Below are positions 20,885-31,192 of a stretch of DNA of 64,000 bases, piece by piece. The notes beneath the pieces are model-generated. The model was not told the DNA's origin, ran no database searches, and was given only the letters and a program-made list of their open reading frames with translations. Position numbers and translations under genes: made by a program. The first letter of the stretch is position 1. Each line of letters begins with the position of its first letter. The stretch is from Sordariomycetes sp. S80-01Y (Eukaryota > Ascomycota > Sordariomycetes), in the NCBI GenBank assembly GCA_037042185.1, contig JAXQJY010000032.1, positions 1,550,001 to 1,614,000 of the forward strand, given 5' to 3'.

Positions 20885-22900
20885 ATGGGCAAGTCGCGGC
20901 GCAACAGAGGCCAGGCCCGGAGGAGGGATCCTCTCTCAAAGCCCGTCAAACCTCCCTCGGACCCTGAACTGGCTGCCCTGCGCGAGCAAAAGATTCTACC
21001 CGTCATCAAGGACTTACAGTCCGCCGAACCAAACCTTCGCTCGTCAGCCGCTGCTGCCATCTCCAACATCATTCAGGACACGAAATGCCGAAAGCTTCTG
21101 CTAAGGGAGCAGATTGTCCACACCATTCTCACGCAGACCCTCACCGACTCGGCGCTCGAGAGCAGAGCTGCGGGATGGGGCATCCTCCAGGTCTTGGCTC
21201 AGGAGGAGGAGGCTGACTTCTGTCTGCACCTGTATCGAAGCGACATCTTGACGGCTATGGAGTTTGCGAGCAAGACGGTGAGTGCCCCCGGAGCTTTTTT
21301 TTGGGGGGAGTGAAACACATGTCTAACCAGCGGCGGGGTGCAGGTCTCAGACAAGCTGTCCAACTTCTCCTCCGCCCCAAAGGCTGAGAAGACGCCCCTG
21401 CTCAGCATTGCGGCGTCGATCGTCTCGCTCTGCTCGGCTCTGGCGGAGGCGCAGGACGAGATCCTGGAAGCCATCTCGGCCAACGCTCAGATCACGGCTC
21501 TGGTATTTGCCATCGTCGCTCACGACCCTGATGCCGACGTCGCCAACTTGAGGACAGACGCTTTGGCATGTCTCATGATCCTAACTGAAGACAACCAGAA
21601 GCTCTCACAGAGAATCCTCGAAGAGAACCACACAGTCTACGAGACTGTTCAAGCGCTAAGGAAGGAGGTCTCTGGCGACGGAATCCTAGCTTGCGGCGTG
21701 CTCCACAACATCTTCACTTCCCTCGAAGGCCAAACAACCGATTCTCAAATCCTCGATGACTCCTCCATAATACCCACCCTGACAGAAGTCATCTCGGCAG
21801 TCACCCCGGCTCAACCCGTCGCCAACGGCGGTGGCTGGTCCAGTCCCTACGAACGTCAACAGCTGGCCCTCGAAATCCTTGCCTCGATAGGTACCAGCCT
21901 CAACTCAGCCGGCGGCGAGCCCCCTGTCGAGCAAAAGGAGGCCAAAGATGACAAGCCCGACGAGGACATGGATATGGACGAAGTAGACGAGCCTGAAGAG
22001 GGTGACAGCAAACTTGAAAACGACGATGATGAGATGGACGAGGACGAGATGCATGCTGACATGGACATGGTCACCGGCACGCAGGACGACACCCAGGACC
22101 AGGGAATTGACGACCTCCCCGTTCTCAAGGTGCTTCTGCGCGACGCTCTACCTGAGCTGATCAGGGTAGCGGGTCTGCCGGCCTCTTCGCCCGAGGTCAT
22201 GAACCTCCAGGGCCTTGCGCTCTCGGCCCTGAACAACATCGCCTGGTCCGTCTCCCTCATCGACTTCTCAGACGAGCACAACGCCAGCATCCGAAAGGCC
22301 TGGACCCCGGTCGGGAAGGAGATCTGGTCCAAGGTCATCGCGGCGATCCTGTCGAGCGACACCGCCGACGTGACGCTCGCGACACAGGTCACGAGCCTCG
22401 CCTGGGCAGTTGCCCGAAGCCTCAAGGCCGACACGCCGCTGCACGGCGAGGAGCACCGCAAATTCATCTCCCTGTATCAGGCAACCCGCGGCTCCTCCTC
22501 CACAGAGAACGCAGAAGACCCCTTCCAGGGCCTGGGAGTAAAGTGCATCGGCGTCCTCGGCCAGCTCGCCCTCCCGCCCGCACCCGTGCCCCTCAACCGC
22601 GAGATCGGCACTTTCCTGATCACCGTCGTCTCCTCGCTGCCCGAGACGCCGGCGGCAGACGCCGTCGAAGCGTTGAACCAAATCTTCGACGTGTACGGAG
22701 AGGAGGGCTTCCCGTGCGACAAGGAGGTCTTCTGGAAGGATAACTTCCTGAAGCATCTCGAGGATGCGCTGCCCAAGATGAAGGCCTGTGTCAAGGAGAT
22801 TGACAAGAGAGCGCAAGGTGAGCTTAGGAGCAGGGGTGACGAGGCGGTACTGAACTTGGGGAGGTTTTTGGGTTACAAAAGGAAGAACAAGCCGCAATAG
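20885..22900 (+). CDS. SYO1: symportin Syo1/HEATR3, ribosomal protein co-importer
   Basis: Adaptor that binds uL18 (Rpl5) and uL5 (Rpl11) together and carries them with a karyopherin into the nucleus for 5S RNP assembly. Two exons, 20885-21277 and 21344-22900 (GTGAGT donor, CTAACC branch, phase 0), give 649 aa. The basic start MGKSRRNRGQARRRDP is the PY-NLS-like import signal. KPPSDPELAALREQKILPVI opens an ARM/HEAT solenoid that includes SRAAGWGILQVLAQEEEADF and ACGVLHNIFTSLEG. An acidic Asp/Glu/Met-rich insert lies at about 334-384, as in Chaetomium Syo1. The end GRFLGYKRKNKPQ is typical. I chose ATG 20885 because it opens the conserved MGK-R-R-NRG start. It is convergent with MLH1, 242 bp between stops. 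Confidence 0.92.
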
Positions 22901-23142
22901 CCGGCTATGAAATGGCTCGGAAGAGTCAATAACGAGAATAGAGTGAATGAGATATACTGGCTCATTTTTGAACTGCTTCTTCCACTCCTTCCACTCCTGG
23001 ATATTCTTCGCCTCCTAAAGCGCTGCACAACATTTCTTGGTCTAAAATGTAGGCTTCCCAGACTGACAAACCCAAGCTCGAGGGTCTCGCTCCACAAACG
23101 ACATTTACCCCTGAACGCCCGTAGATAGCAGTCTCGAAGCTC

Positions 23143-25404
23143 TCAGCAACGCTCGAATACCCTGTAGAGTCCCTTCAGATCCGCACATTCCAAAACACCG
23201 CCGTTCTCCATGAGCCCATTGGTAGCCACCAAACGCGCCTTGAACGCCGGGAAGAATATATGCTCCACCGCGTACCGCACATGCTGCCGCCGCTTCCTCA
23301 GCTCATCCGGGATGACCTCCTCCGGCGCGCCCGGCCCACCTGGCGCCGCTGGCAGACTCTCGGGGACGTACCACTTGGCCAATTCTTTGAGGAAGGTTTC
23401 GAAGCAGAGCTGCTCCTCTTTCCAGTTCACCTTGGGGCCGAGGTTGAGGAGAAAACGGGGGAGCTTGGACAAGGGCGGCGTGTATCCCTTCACGAGGAGC
23501 GGAAGGGTGATGAGATCCCCGGCGGGGGAGATTTCGAGGGAGAAGTACTCGTGCAGCATTTCGCGTCGTTCGATAAGTTGGTTCGCAACACGTTCACTCA
23601 GCTCCTCGGTGTCCCAGTCTGCATCCTCAGGGGGCAAATGTTGCTTTTCGAATTCAGCGGCTTTGCGGAGTAGCGTGAGCAGATTCAGGGGTGGATTGAA
23701 TTTGATGGTGCCAAAGTTGGCGAAGTCGGTCAGACCGAGTTGGTAGAAATATTCAAAGCAAACTCGGCTGTAGTCGACGAGGTACAGCTTGATGCCGCTT
23801 TGGAACGCTGCGAGTCGCCTCTTATCATCGACAATGCCGACGAACGTATGGTTAGAGAAGATCTCCGTCAGTTCTGTGTGCATCTCATCGCGTACGTCTG
23901 CTCGAAGCTGCTTGATGGTTCGCAAGCGACACTGCATGAATTCCCTATCGCCTTTCTCGTACTCAATCTGCTCTGGTCTCGCAAGTGGCTCATCCTCCCG
24001 ACCTTTGCTGGAGCCGTTCGTGGCGGGGTTGCTGGTGTTGCCGCTGTATGAGAACATACTGGTGATCTTCCGCTCTTGAGTATCTGTCCTTATCAGGCTA
24101 CTCGGGTTCGGGGGATGTTTCTTGCCAGTAATCATGAAATCCGGACTTCCAACATTGCGTGGCGTGTGCGCTGGCATATCTGCAACTGGAGCAGGGGCGC
24201 CAGGTAGCAGAGTCTGAGCCATGAAGGTGCGGCTCGTGTCGACTGCTGCGAGCTTCGTTTCAATTTCCTTACAGATGGCTTGGACTATCTCGTCCTCGTT
24301 CAGAAAGTGAACTTCACGTTTGGTCGGATGAACGTTGACGTCGACTCTGCTGGGCTCGATTTGCAGGCTGAGGTAGACAAAGGGATGTCCGCCCTTGGGT
24401 AGATAGGCAGCATACGTCTGCTCGATGGCCTTCTTTATCGCCGATGAATCAACAGATCTTTGATTGATGAACAGCAAGAAGGTTGTTTTCTTGATGTGAT
24501 AGTTGGCATTGGTCACCATGCCCTCGGCCTCGAACCCCCAGCGCCCATCTGAGGCTGTGAAGCTGATCAGCTCATTGGCAACACTGCCACCATATATTTG
24601 GCGGATCCTGTCAGTTACTGTGGCTTGTGATTGAATAGATAGGCTGTTTGAAGACTCTCCGGCCTTTTTGCACGTGAACCCGACCCCTCTTGAATGGATG
24701 GCATAACGACCAACCATGTCAATGATTTTGTTGAACTCGTCAGCGGGCGATCGAAAGGCTCTCCGACGTGTGGGGACATTGTAGAACAGATCCTCGACAG
24801 CGATCTGTGTGCCAGGTCGCCCTGCCACTCCTTTGGGTTGAGCTGGTTGGCCGGGTTTTGGTGAGGCGAGCTTGCCGTCGAGATAATGGGCGCGATAGGC
24901 TAGGCTCGAGTCCTTGGTCTTGGTGGTGACGGTTAAATGTGCAATATGACTGATGCTGGCGAGGGCTTCGCCTCGAAATCCGTAGGTGGCTATCGAGGAA
25001 AGGTCCTCAAAGGAGGTGATCTTTGAGGTGGTGTGACGCTCGCACAAGAGGGGTAAGTCCTCTTTCTGCCGCCGTTCTTCTTGTTAGTGCAATTCTGACC
25101 AAAAAGGGGGTATGGAGTACTGACATCAATTCCGCAGCCGTTGTCGGTGATCTGCAGGAGCTTCAAACCGCCCTCCTTGACCAGAATCTCGAGATGGGTG
25201 GCTCCAGCATCCTTGGCATTCTCAATGAGCTCCTTCAGGGCGTGGACGGGCGCAACAATAATTTCGCCTGCGGCGATCTTGTTGACAACATCTGGATCCA
25301 AGGCCTGAATGAAAGTTTAGTGATTTGAGCTATCGTAGGGGCATTGGCGAACAAACCCGGATACGATGTGGTCGTGACTCCCGTTCTGGTTGACCCTCCG
25401 TCAT
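23143..25404 (-). CDS. MLH1: DNA mismatch repair protein Mlh1
   Basis: MutL homologue that pairs with Pms1 (or Mlh3) and couples mismatch recognition to strand incision in the nucleus. Exons 25357-25404, 25125-25304 and 23143-25065 join to 716 aa. Exon 1 encodes [16 protein letters not shown]; exon 2 starts [20 protein letters not shown]. The GHKL ATPase motifs are [11 protein letters not shown] (Glu and Asn near 41-45), DNGCGI (about 71-76) and [13 protein letters not shown] (about 98-110). The last reads through ...[16 protein letters not shown] across exon 2/3. Then come the transducer [17 protein letters not shown], a variable linker and the Mlh1 C-terminal domain, ending in the invariant FERC. 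The donor of intron 1 is GTTTGT, unusual but in phase, and the product matches family sequence. All catalytic residues are present. A CACGTGAC box lies about 380 bp upstream at 25782-25789. Confidence 0.96.
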
Positions 25405-26879
25405 CCTCACTCCTCCTGCGGTCGAAGCTCGGCAGCACGGCGAGGATGTGAGTTTGCTACAGTTGTGGTTGGTCTGGGTGCCCCAAATTGAAAGTGAGGC
25501 GACTGTTGAGGTCAGGGCCAAGGAGTGCGTCGTTGGACGTTGGATCACATGAGTAGCACAATATGCGTCTCCGCGAGAACCGGGACGAGTCCTAAGTGAT
25601 TTGAGGCCGTTAAATTATGGGGGGGAAGCCTCTTCAGTGTGTTGCATCAGAGACGGGATTATTCACACTTCATTCTGTACGAGGTCGTGAGCATCAAGTT
25701 CCCGGTGAGCTTCCCAGAAGGTAGTTCCAGCTGTTAGCAGGCCCACATTATGTCATCGAGCGCGACTTGGAAGCGCGACAGCACGTGACGATTCTTCTTC
25801 AGGTGCAGCCTACCTAATTACCTACCTACCTAGGGTAAGGTAAGGTAAGGTAAGGTAGCTGACCTGAGGTTCGCTGAGCTGCCAGTGCCCACCGCCGTCA
25901 GCACCGCCCCGGCGGCTTCAGGCCGCTGTACCCGTCGCCCTCACAGCCTCGTTGCCTGGGCTCATCAGTCAACCTTGAGTCCAGCCTCGCTCGAGCAAAA
26001 CTCCGAACCCTCAATTGTGCACTTCCTTCAGGACTCTGCCTATTCCCTCTTCCCTCATCATCCAGACCTCGCAAGCGTCGCTGACGCATCGTCCTGTTCC
26101 CAAGAGGTGCATGTCACATAGATCAATGAACCGTGGCGCCGACACGGCCTATATTCCCTCGACAGCGACTTCAGGTCGAACGGGTCGATCGCTGTGGAAC
26201 AAAGTGCTGGTCAGCTTGTGATCGCTGCTACCGAAATGGACGAGGCTGGAGCCACGGCACACGTAGGAGCTCAGTTGGTCCAGCCTGGTGTTGTCATATT
26301 CCCGGTCTCTTGAGCGCAGGTCACAGACCGAAAGCATCATCATGTGCCTACCCTTGGGCCCTCGCATGTGGCTCAGTTCCTTTCGTCTGCCAAAATTGGT
26401 CGTGTGTCGCACTCACGAGCGTGCAAGACGCCACGCTTTCTACACTTTCAGCGCTGGCTGGGGCTGAAGCAGTCATAGCGCGTTCCTCCGACCCAAGTCG
26501 ACTAACTGCCAAGCAGACCTCCTACCACGGCGCTCCTAGGCTACCCGCTGCTTTGCCTCAATCTCTCGATGTGTGCCCCCTTTTTTTTTTTTTCCAAAGC
26601 TGCTATAGGTCAATAGATCACTCCAACGTCATTTTCGTCGAGTTGTTGTCTCGGTTGGGCCCCGTGGCTCCTAGCACTGCCGCCTCTCTTTGTTGCCCTT
26701 CTGCTGGAGTTCTGGAAGCCTCGTTGTTGACGGGAAGTTCATGCATCCCAGCAACACCAATTACCGTTTGTAGCAGTAGTTTGCATATTTGTAAAAATCC
26801 GCCAATCCTATATAATCATGCCCATCGCCACTCCAACTGCCGGTTTCGTTGATCTACAGTATCATTCGCCTCTACAACA
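25405..26879. promoter_or_regulatory. divergent region, MLH1 and hypothetical gene
   Basis: 1.5 kb between divergent starts. It contains CACGTGAC at 25782-25789, an inverted TACC/GGTAA low-complexity block at 25811-25858, a run of 13 T at 26581-26593, CCAAT at 26802-26806 and a TATA-like TATATAAT at 26809-26816. The last two are 65-80 nt before the downstream ATG and fit a core promoter for the plus-strand gene. Open frames here have no recognisable domain. Confidence 0.45.
25811..25858. repeat. TACC / GGTAA inverted low-complexity block
   Basis: Three to four TACC(T) units run into about four GGTAA units; the two halves are partly complementary and could fold as a hairpin. Such blocks are common in ascomycete intergenic DNA. 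A shorter relative (GGTAAGGTAGGTAACC) occurs near 34084. Confidence 0.65.
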
Positions 26880-27677
26880 ATGCCTAAGCGACAGGACACC
26901 AACACCAGCGACCACTCGCGTCACTCGCATAGCTCATCCGCAACGAGCAACCAGGATACCCAAGACACCGGTACCCATTCACTGGATGTCCAGCCGTGAG
27001 TTGACCAAGACATCTGCATTAGTATGCATATGCTCATTCTTTGCAGTTCGGAGACCCCTCCGACGCCCAGGTCACCTCCGCCCCTGACGAGGGCCCAACT
27101 CAACCGTGCCATGCAGCATGCGCCTCGCGGGGTCAGCAGAGCCAGCATTCGCGACGACGTCGATCCTGATGGGACCAGACGCTTTGACGTCGTCGGTATG
27201 ATGTCTGCTAATGACTCTGATGCGGCTTCCTCGCGAAGATCCTCTCCGGTGCCCTCCCCCTTGGAGGACGCAAAGCTCTCGACTCCCCGGCCTCGGTGTC
27301 CCAGGCACTCGAAGCGCGTTAGGGAAGACTTGGAGGGTTTCAGCAGCAGCTCCGGGGACAAGTCCGCGCACAGCGAGAAAAGGGCCAAAATTGAGGCCTT
27401 AAGCAAGCAGGCTGACAGCTGCTTCCCAAAGGAAGGGGGTTCAAGCAGAGCTACTAGAGCGACTGCTACAGACCACGAAGAGCGTGAGGCCGGCGGCTCA
27501 CTTACACCTAGAGCTCCTACATCCGGCAACAACAACAGCGTCGAGCAGAATACTATCGAGGGACCCGACGCCAGTGACGAGGACATCTATGACAACGACG
27601 AAGATCAGCCTTCGCAAAGTCGGGGTGGATCATCTACCAGAGACTACTCCCATTGCAATGGCGGGAAACCCATCTAA
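26880..27677 (+). CDS. disordered hypothetical protein
   Basis: Two exons, 26880-26995 and 27047-27677, join in frame (donor GTGAGT, acceptor TTTGCAG) to 248 aa. I do not recognise a domain. The protein is hydrophilic and Ser/Thr/Pro-rich. A possible nuclear-localisation patch is SEKRAKIE, and an acidic patch DASDEDIYDNDED lies near the C-terminus. A CCAAT box and TATATAAT lie just upstream, supporting a real transcription unit. The reading frame stops at 27677, but other protein-like stretches follow at 27858-28082 and 28172-28600. The gene may therefore be longer, with more exons than I can place, or the 3' part may be decayed. Function unknown. Confidence 0.5.
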
Positions 27678-28805
27678 GCGGCCGACCGTCTGGATATGAC
27701 CACAACGTCAGCCTCGAATTATAGTTGTTTTCGCACTCGATATGGGTTCCTGAGTCATAGGAGATGGCGGCTCTCAAGCTTGGAGACATCAAATTGCAGT
27801 CAGTGTCCCTGGTGCCAACTCCCGAGCTCGTCGAGAACCATGCATTGACCTGTCTTTAGGAATTATACCCTTCCCCTCCACGCTTTGGTCCTCGCCGAGC
27901 CACCAAGCAAGTCAGGGCCCTCTCGTCGCCGACTCTACCCCTTCTGCTTCCATTCCCAGAGGAACAAGCTCAAGTGGACTTTCTCAAGTCGCTTTACACT
28001 GCCTGGAAGATTGAAGATGACTCATCGCGCGCTCTTGCTTTTAACACCCACAATGTCTTTGCTACGGATTCGTCTTGCGTTGCTTTCCTTTCATGATGGA
28101 TAGAAGTCGTGTTGGTCATCTTGGTTCCTGAGTATTCTGTCCTTATCCGTCTTACCTGATCTTGATATAGGTCTTCCGCGGTAAGCGATACATCAAATCA
28201 ACAAGAACAGGGTATGCTGGTATTTATCTCGTAGCGGTACGCACTCAATTGACTTCTTTCACTGCAAGTCGCAATGGAATTCATCGTTGGACATCAGTTC
28301 GGGACGAAACAAACACACCTTTACCGACTTCATGTCATTCAGCTTTCTATGCTCGAGCGGAACAAGTCCTGTCACTTCAAGACTTCCCAGAAGGAAGCCA
28401 GATCGACACGCAAAAGCAAAAGCCTTGGGTAAAAAAGGCACAAGAACGCCGGTGCTTCCCTTGATGCAAAGTTCGATCAAATGCTTCCACACATTGTCCC
28501 TCCAACGCCAACACCTTCTTCGACAAGAAACCGGATTGGTAAAAGCGCGAGCAGGCCCCCCCTGCGTCGCATATAAGAAGAGAAAGCAGCGAAAGCATTA
28601 AGATCTTTCAGCTTGATATTTGTACAGGTGGTATCATATAGGATAAGACGTGGGTGGATTAGCCAGTGACGGAACACTGTGCTGGTCCAGTACGAACGGC
28701 AGTGTAGGCCGGAAAGTCGAAGGAGATTCCCGAGGAGAGTCGACAGTTCCCAATTGGACACTAGGCTCTTGATAAACGGAGCAGAGAAGGCGGCTGGTTG
28801 CCATG
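27678..28805. other. possible extra exons or decayed coding sequence
   Basis: Between the hypothetical gene and the converging transcription-factor gene. One plus frame, opened by a TTTAG acceptor near 27858, reads ELYPSPPRFGPRRATKQ and later FPEEQAQVDFLKSLYTAWK before stopping near 28082. Another, after a TATAG acceptor near 28171, reads FRGKRYIKSTRTGYAGIYLV. These look like coding sequence, but I cannot join them into a consistent gene. Confidence 0.3.
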
Positions 28806-31192
28806 CTAATGCATCCTGCCCGGCCCTTCTGGCTTCTCAATGAGGCCTAGTATGTCACCTCTCCCTCGATCGCCGCTGCCTGGGGAGGTTCCTTCCCTTT
28901 CGGGGGGAGGTCGGATCGGGGGCAGTTGATATGACGAAGGACGAGATGGTCCCGGAGGATGAGACCCCGAGGGCACCTCGCTTCTGGGGGTCTGGTAAGA
29001 CGGCGGTCCCCCGTAGTCTGATACTCTCGAAGAGGCAGAGTAGGAATGGGGAGGATGGGGACCGATGGGGCTTATGCCCGGGCTCTGTAAAGGAGCCCCT
29101 GGGGGCATTCCCTGCGGCTGTCGCTGGGACATGATGCCCTCGCTTAGTCGATGTCGGCTGAGATCGTGGGACATGGAGCCTGGCGGAGGCGGTTGGTATC
29201 CCGGCTGGCCGTATATGCCAGGAGGGCCGCTCCGCTCCTGGGGAGATGTCGGGTAGGCAGGCCTCTGAATTGCGAGAACGAGAACGACGAAGTAAAACGA
29301 CCCTTCCTTCTGCAGTCCAAGCCGAACAGGGTATACTCGAGGCTGGCCATCTGTCGTGGTGAAGGTCAGGTACTCCTGGCGATCCAGCCTGAACCTTGAG
29401 ACTTCCGCTACGCTGAACCCCATGCCTTGCAACACTTGATCGCCTCTTCCCATGATCGGAGGAAGGTAGTTTGGCTCCCGCTGCTTCTGCTCTCGGAGTA
29501 CCTGGTCTCTCAGGCTGGCGACCTTCTCCCTTTCGCTCGGAACTACTGCGTCTTCTAATGTCCGTCGGTTCATCAGGCCCCCGAGGGCGGCGACGAAGGT
29601 TTCCGAAGCGCTGGCGAACTCGAAATCAAGCGTAAGGTAAGCAGCAGGTTCTGGTGGAGGCTGAGTGACGATAGATAAAGGCGGGCCGTAGGGCCCATGA
29701 TCTCTGACTCGGTCCATATATGGAGATGCAGCTGGATCGCTTGAGTTGGGTCTTAGCGTGCGGAAAAGCTGAGGCGAATTCTGGGAGGAGTCGTACCCTG
29801 GATGCATGCTCAACGGTCTCCGAGCCGCTTCTTGAGCCATGGGCGGTCGTGACATATCGTATCGTGCATCGCGGTCATCGCGGAGGCGTGGCCTACCGCG
29901 CTTCTTGTGCTGAACGTCGACACAAGCGTCTTCCTTGCCGTTGCTTCGGCATCTCGAACATGGGCGTTGGGCTATTTGCATCGTCAGCTTGTGTCTTGCC
30001 AAAGGACCATTAATCTTCTGCCACCGATCCCACCCTATTTGCAGCACTTGCGTCCGAGGCTGTCTCATTCCTCGATTCCTGTCTCAAGCACCACTTGATG
30101 CGCCCCGTGATATGATTCAGTAGGAACAGAAACTTTTGCGAGTCCAGGGATGAAACGCTGCCAAAGGTCTTGTTGAACGTTACACTTCACCCATTCGGTC
30201 GGGTCACTTAGAGAAGAATGCCGAGCAACAAGGCCCTCGGTGCGAGCACTCAGTGGCGCACAACACGGATCTTTCCACGGGTCGCGTAGTCCATGCAGCG
30301 CTTTGGACCCGTGGCGGTCGAGTCGTGTTCGTGGGGCGTGCATGGTCAGGAGGCTCCTACAAGTTCCTCGATGACCGCTTGTGCGTTCTAGCTCTCCGGA
30401 ACCCCTGACGCAGCCTCCAAGGGTAGACGAGTATCGCAAACCGTTCTGAAAATTCCAAAGGGGGCTGAACCATATTTCTGTACGTACCGTCGCATCTACA
30501 AACACAGATTAGTATGCGCTGATGCCGTCGGATGCAAGCAAAGGAGTGTACCGTAAATGAGCTCTCTTGCATGGAACGCAGGCGGAAGCAACGTGGCCCT
30601 TTGCTTTTCTCTGGGACTTGGGCGACGTGCTGAGAGATGTCGAATCTGTAGTGACTGGACCAATGTTCGGGGCACGGTTCGCTATTGGAAAGCCTGAGGT
30701 GGCTTGAGGACCTGTTGACGAGAGATAAGGCTGCGCCGGGAGCGCTTGAGGGATGCCTTGGCCAGCTTGCGAAGCATAGGATAATGACTGCGAAGAATAG
30801 TCCCCATGTGGCTGATAGCCGTGTATCATTCTTTCTGGCGCTCCTTGGGGTTCAGATCTCGGGAAGGGATCTTGTCGAGGCGGCTGGCCTGGAGCGGGCC
30901 GTGGCTCTGTGGGTAGTGGCCGTGATGAATTCGCACGATAGGCATCTTGCGGGAGACTTGTTGGATAGCCGGTGGGAAGCTGTGGGCGTTCGCTGGCTTC
31001 GGAAGCTGCCGTCTGCGAGAGAGGAGACCCTGACATGGGTGGAGAGGGATACGCCCCAGGACGGGGTACGGAATCCGGCTCTGCTTTTCTCCAAGCCAGA
31101 TCCGAGGCGAATCGGGCCACTCCAGGGACAACTCGATGGTAGCCAGATATAGGCGTAGGGGTAGGGAAAGGGCGAGAGTCGTAGGCTTGCAT
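28806..31192 (-). CDS. Zn(II)2Cys6 transcription factor with PAS-like domain
   Basis: Fungal nuclear regulator, 604 aa. Exons: 30552-31192, an 8-nt microexon 30488-30495, and 28806-29971. They join to give the zinc cluster at about 205-233 with spacing C-X2-C-X6-C-X5-C-X2-C-X8-C (CVPCKRAHLRC, then RPCSRC, then the last Cys). A basic AT-hook-like KKRGRPRLRDDRD follows. Unlike most family members, the cluster is internal, after about 200 disordered Pro/Ser/Gln-rich residues. A PAS-like region (about 330-450) contains LTLDFEFASASETFVAALGG and later YLTFTTTDGQPRVYPVRLGL. The C-terminus is Pro-rich. Intron 3 is 516 nt, long for this genome. In-frame sequence continues upstream of 31192 (AQVGS) to a stop, so a further 5' exon is possible. 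The DNA targets cannot be predicted. Confidence 0.83.
30488..30495 (-). other. 8-nt microexon in the zinc-cluster gene
   Basis: The exon reads ATGCGACG on the coding strand. It is preceded by TTTGTAG and followed by the donor GTACGTAC. It completes an Arg codon, gives Cys-Asp, and starts an Ala codon. Only with it included does the third cysteine of the cluster appear and the frame remain open: 641+8+1166 = 1815 nt, an exact multiple of three. Confidence 0.8.

Noticed and set aside
30065-30505. 146-codon minus frame inside intron 3 of the Zn2Cys6 gene
   Set aside because: It runs through the microexon in the wrong frame and resembles no protein.
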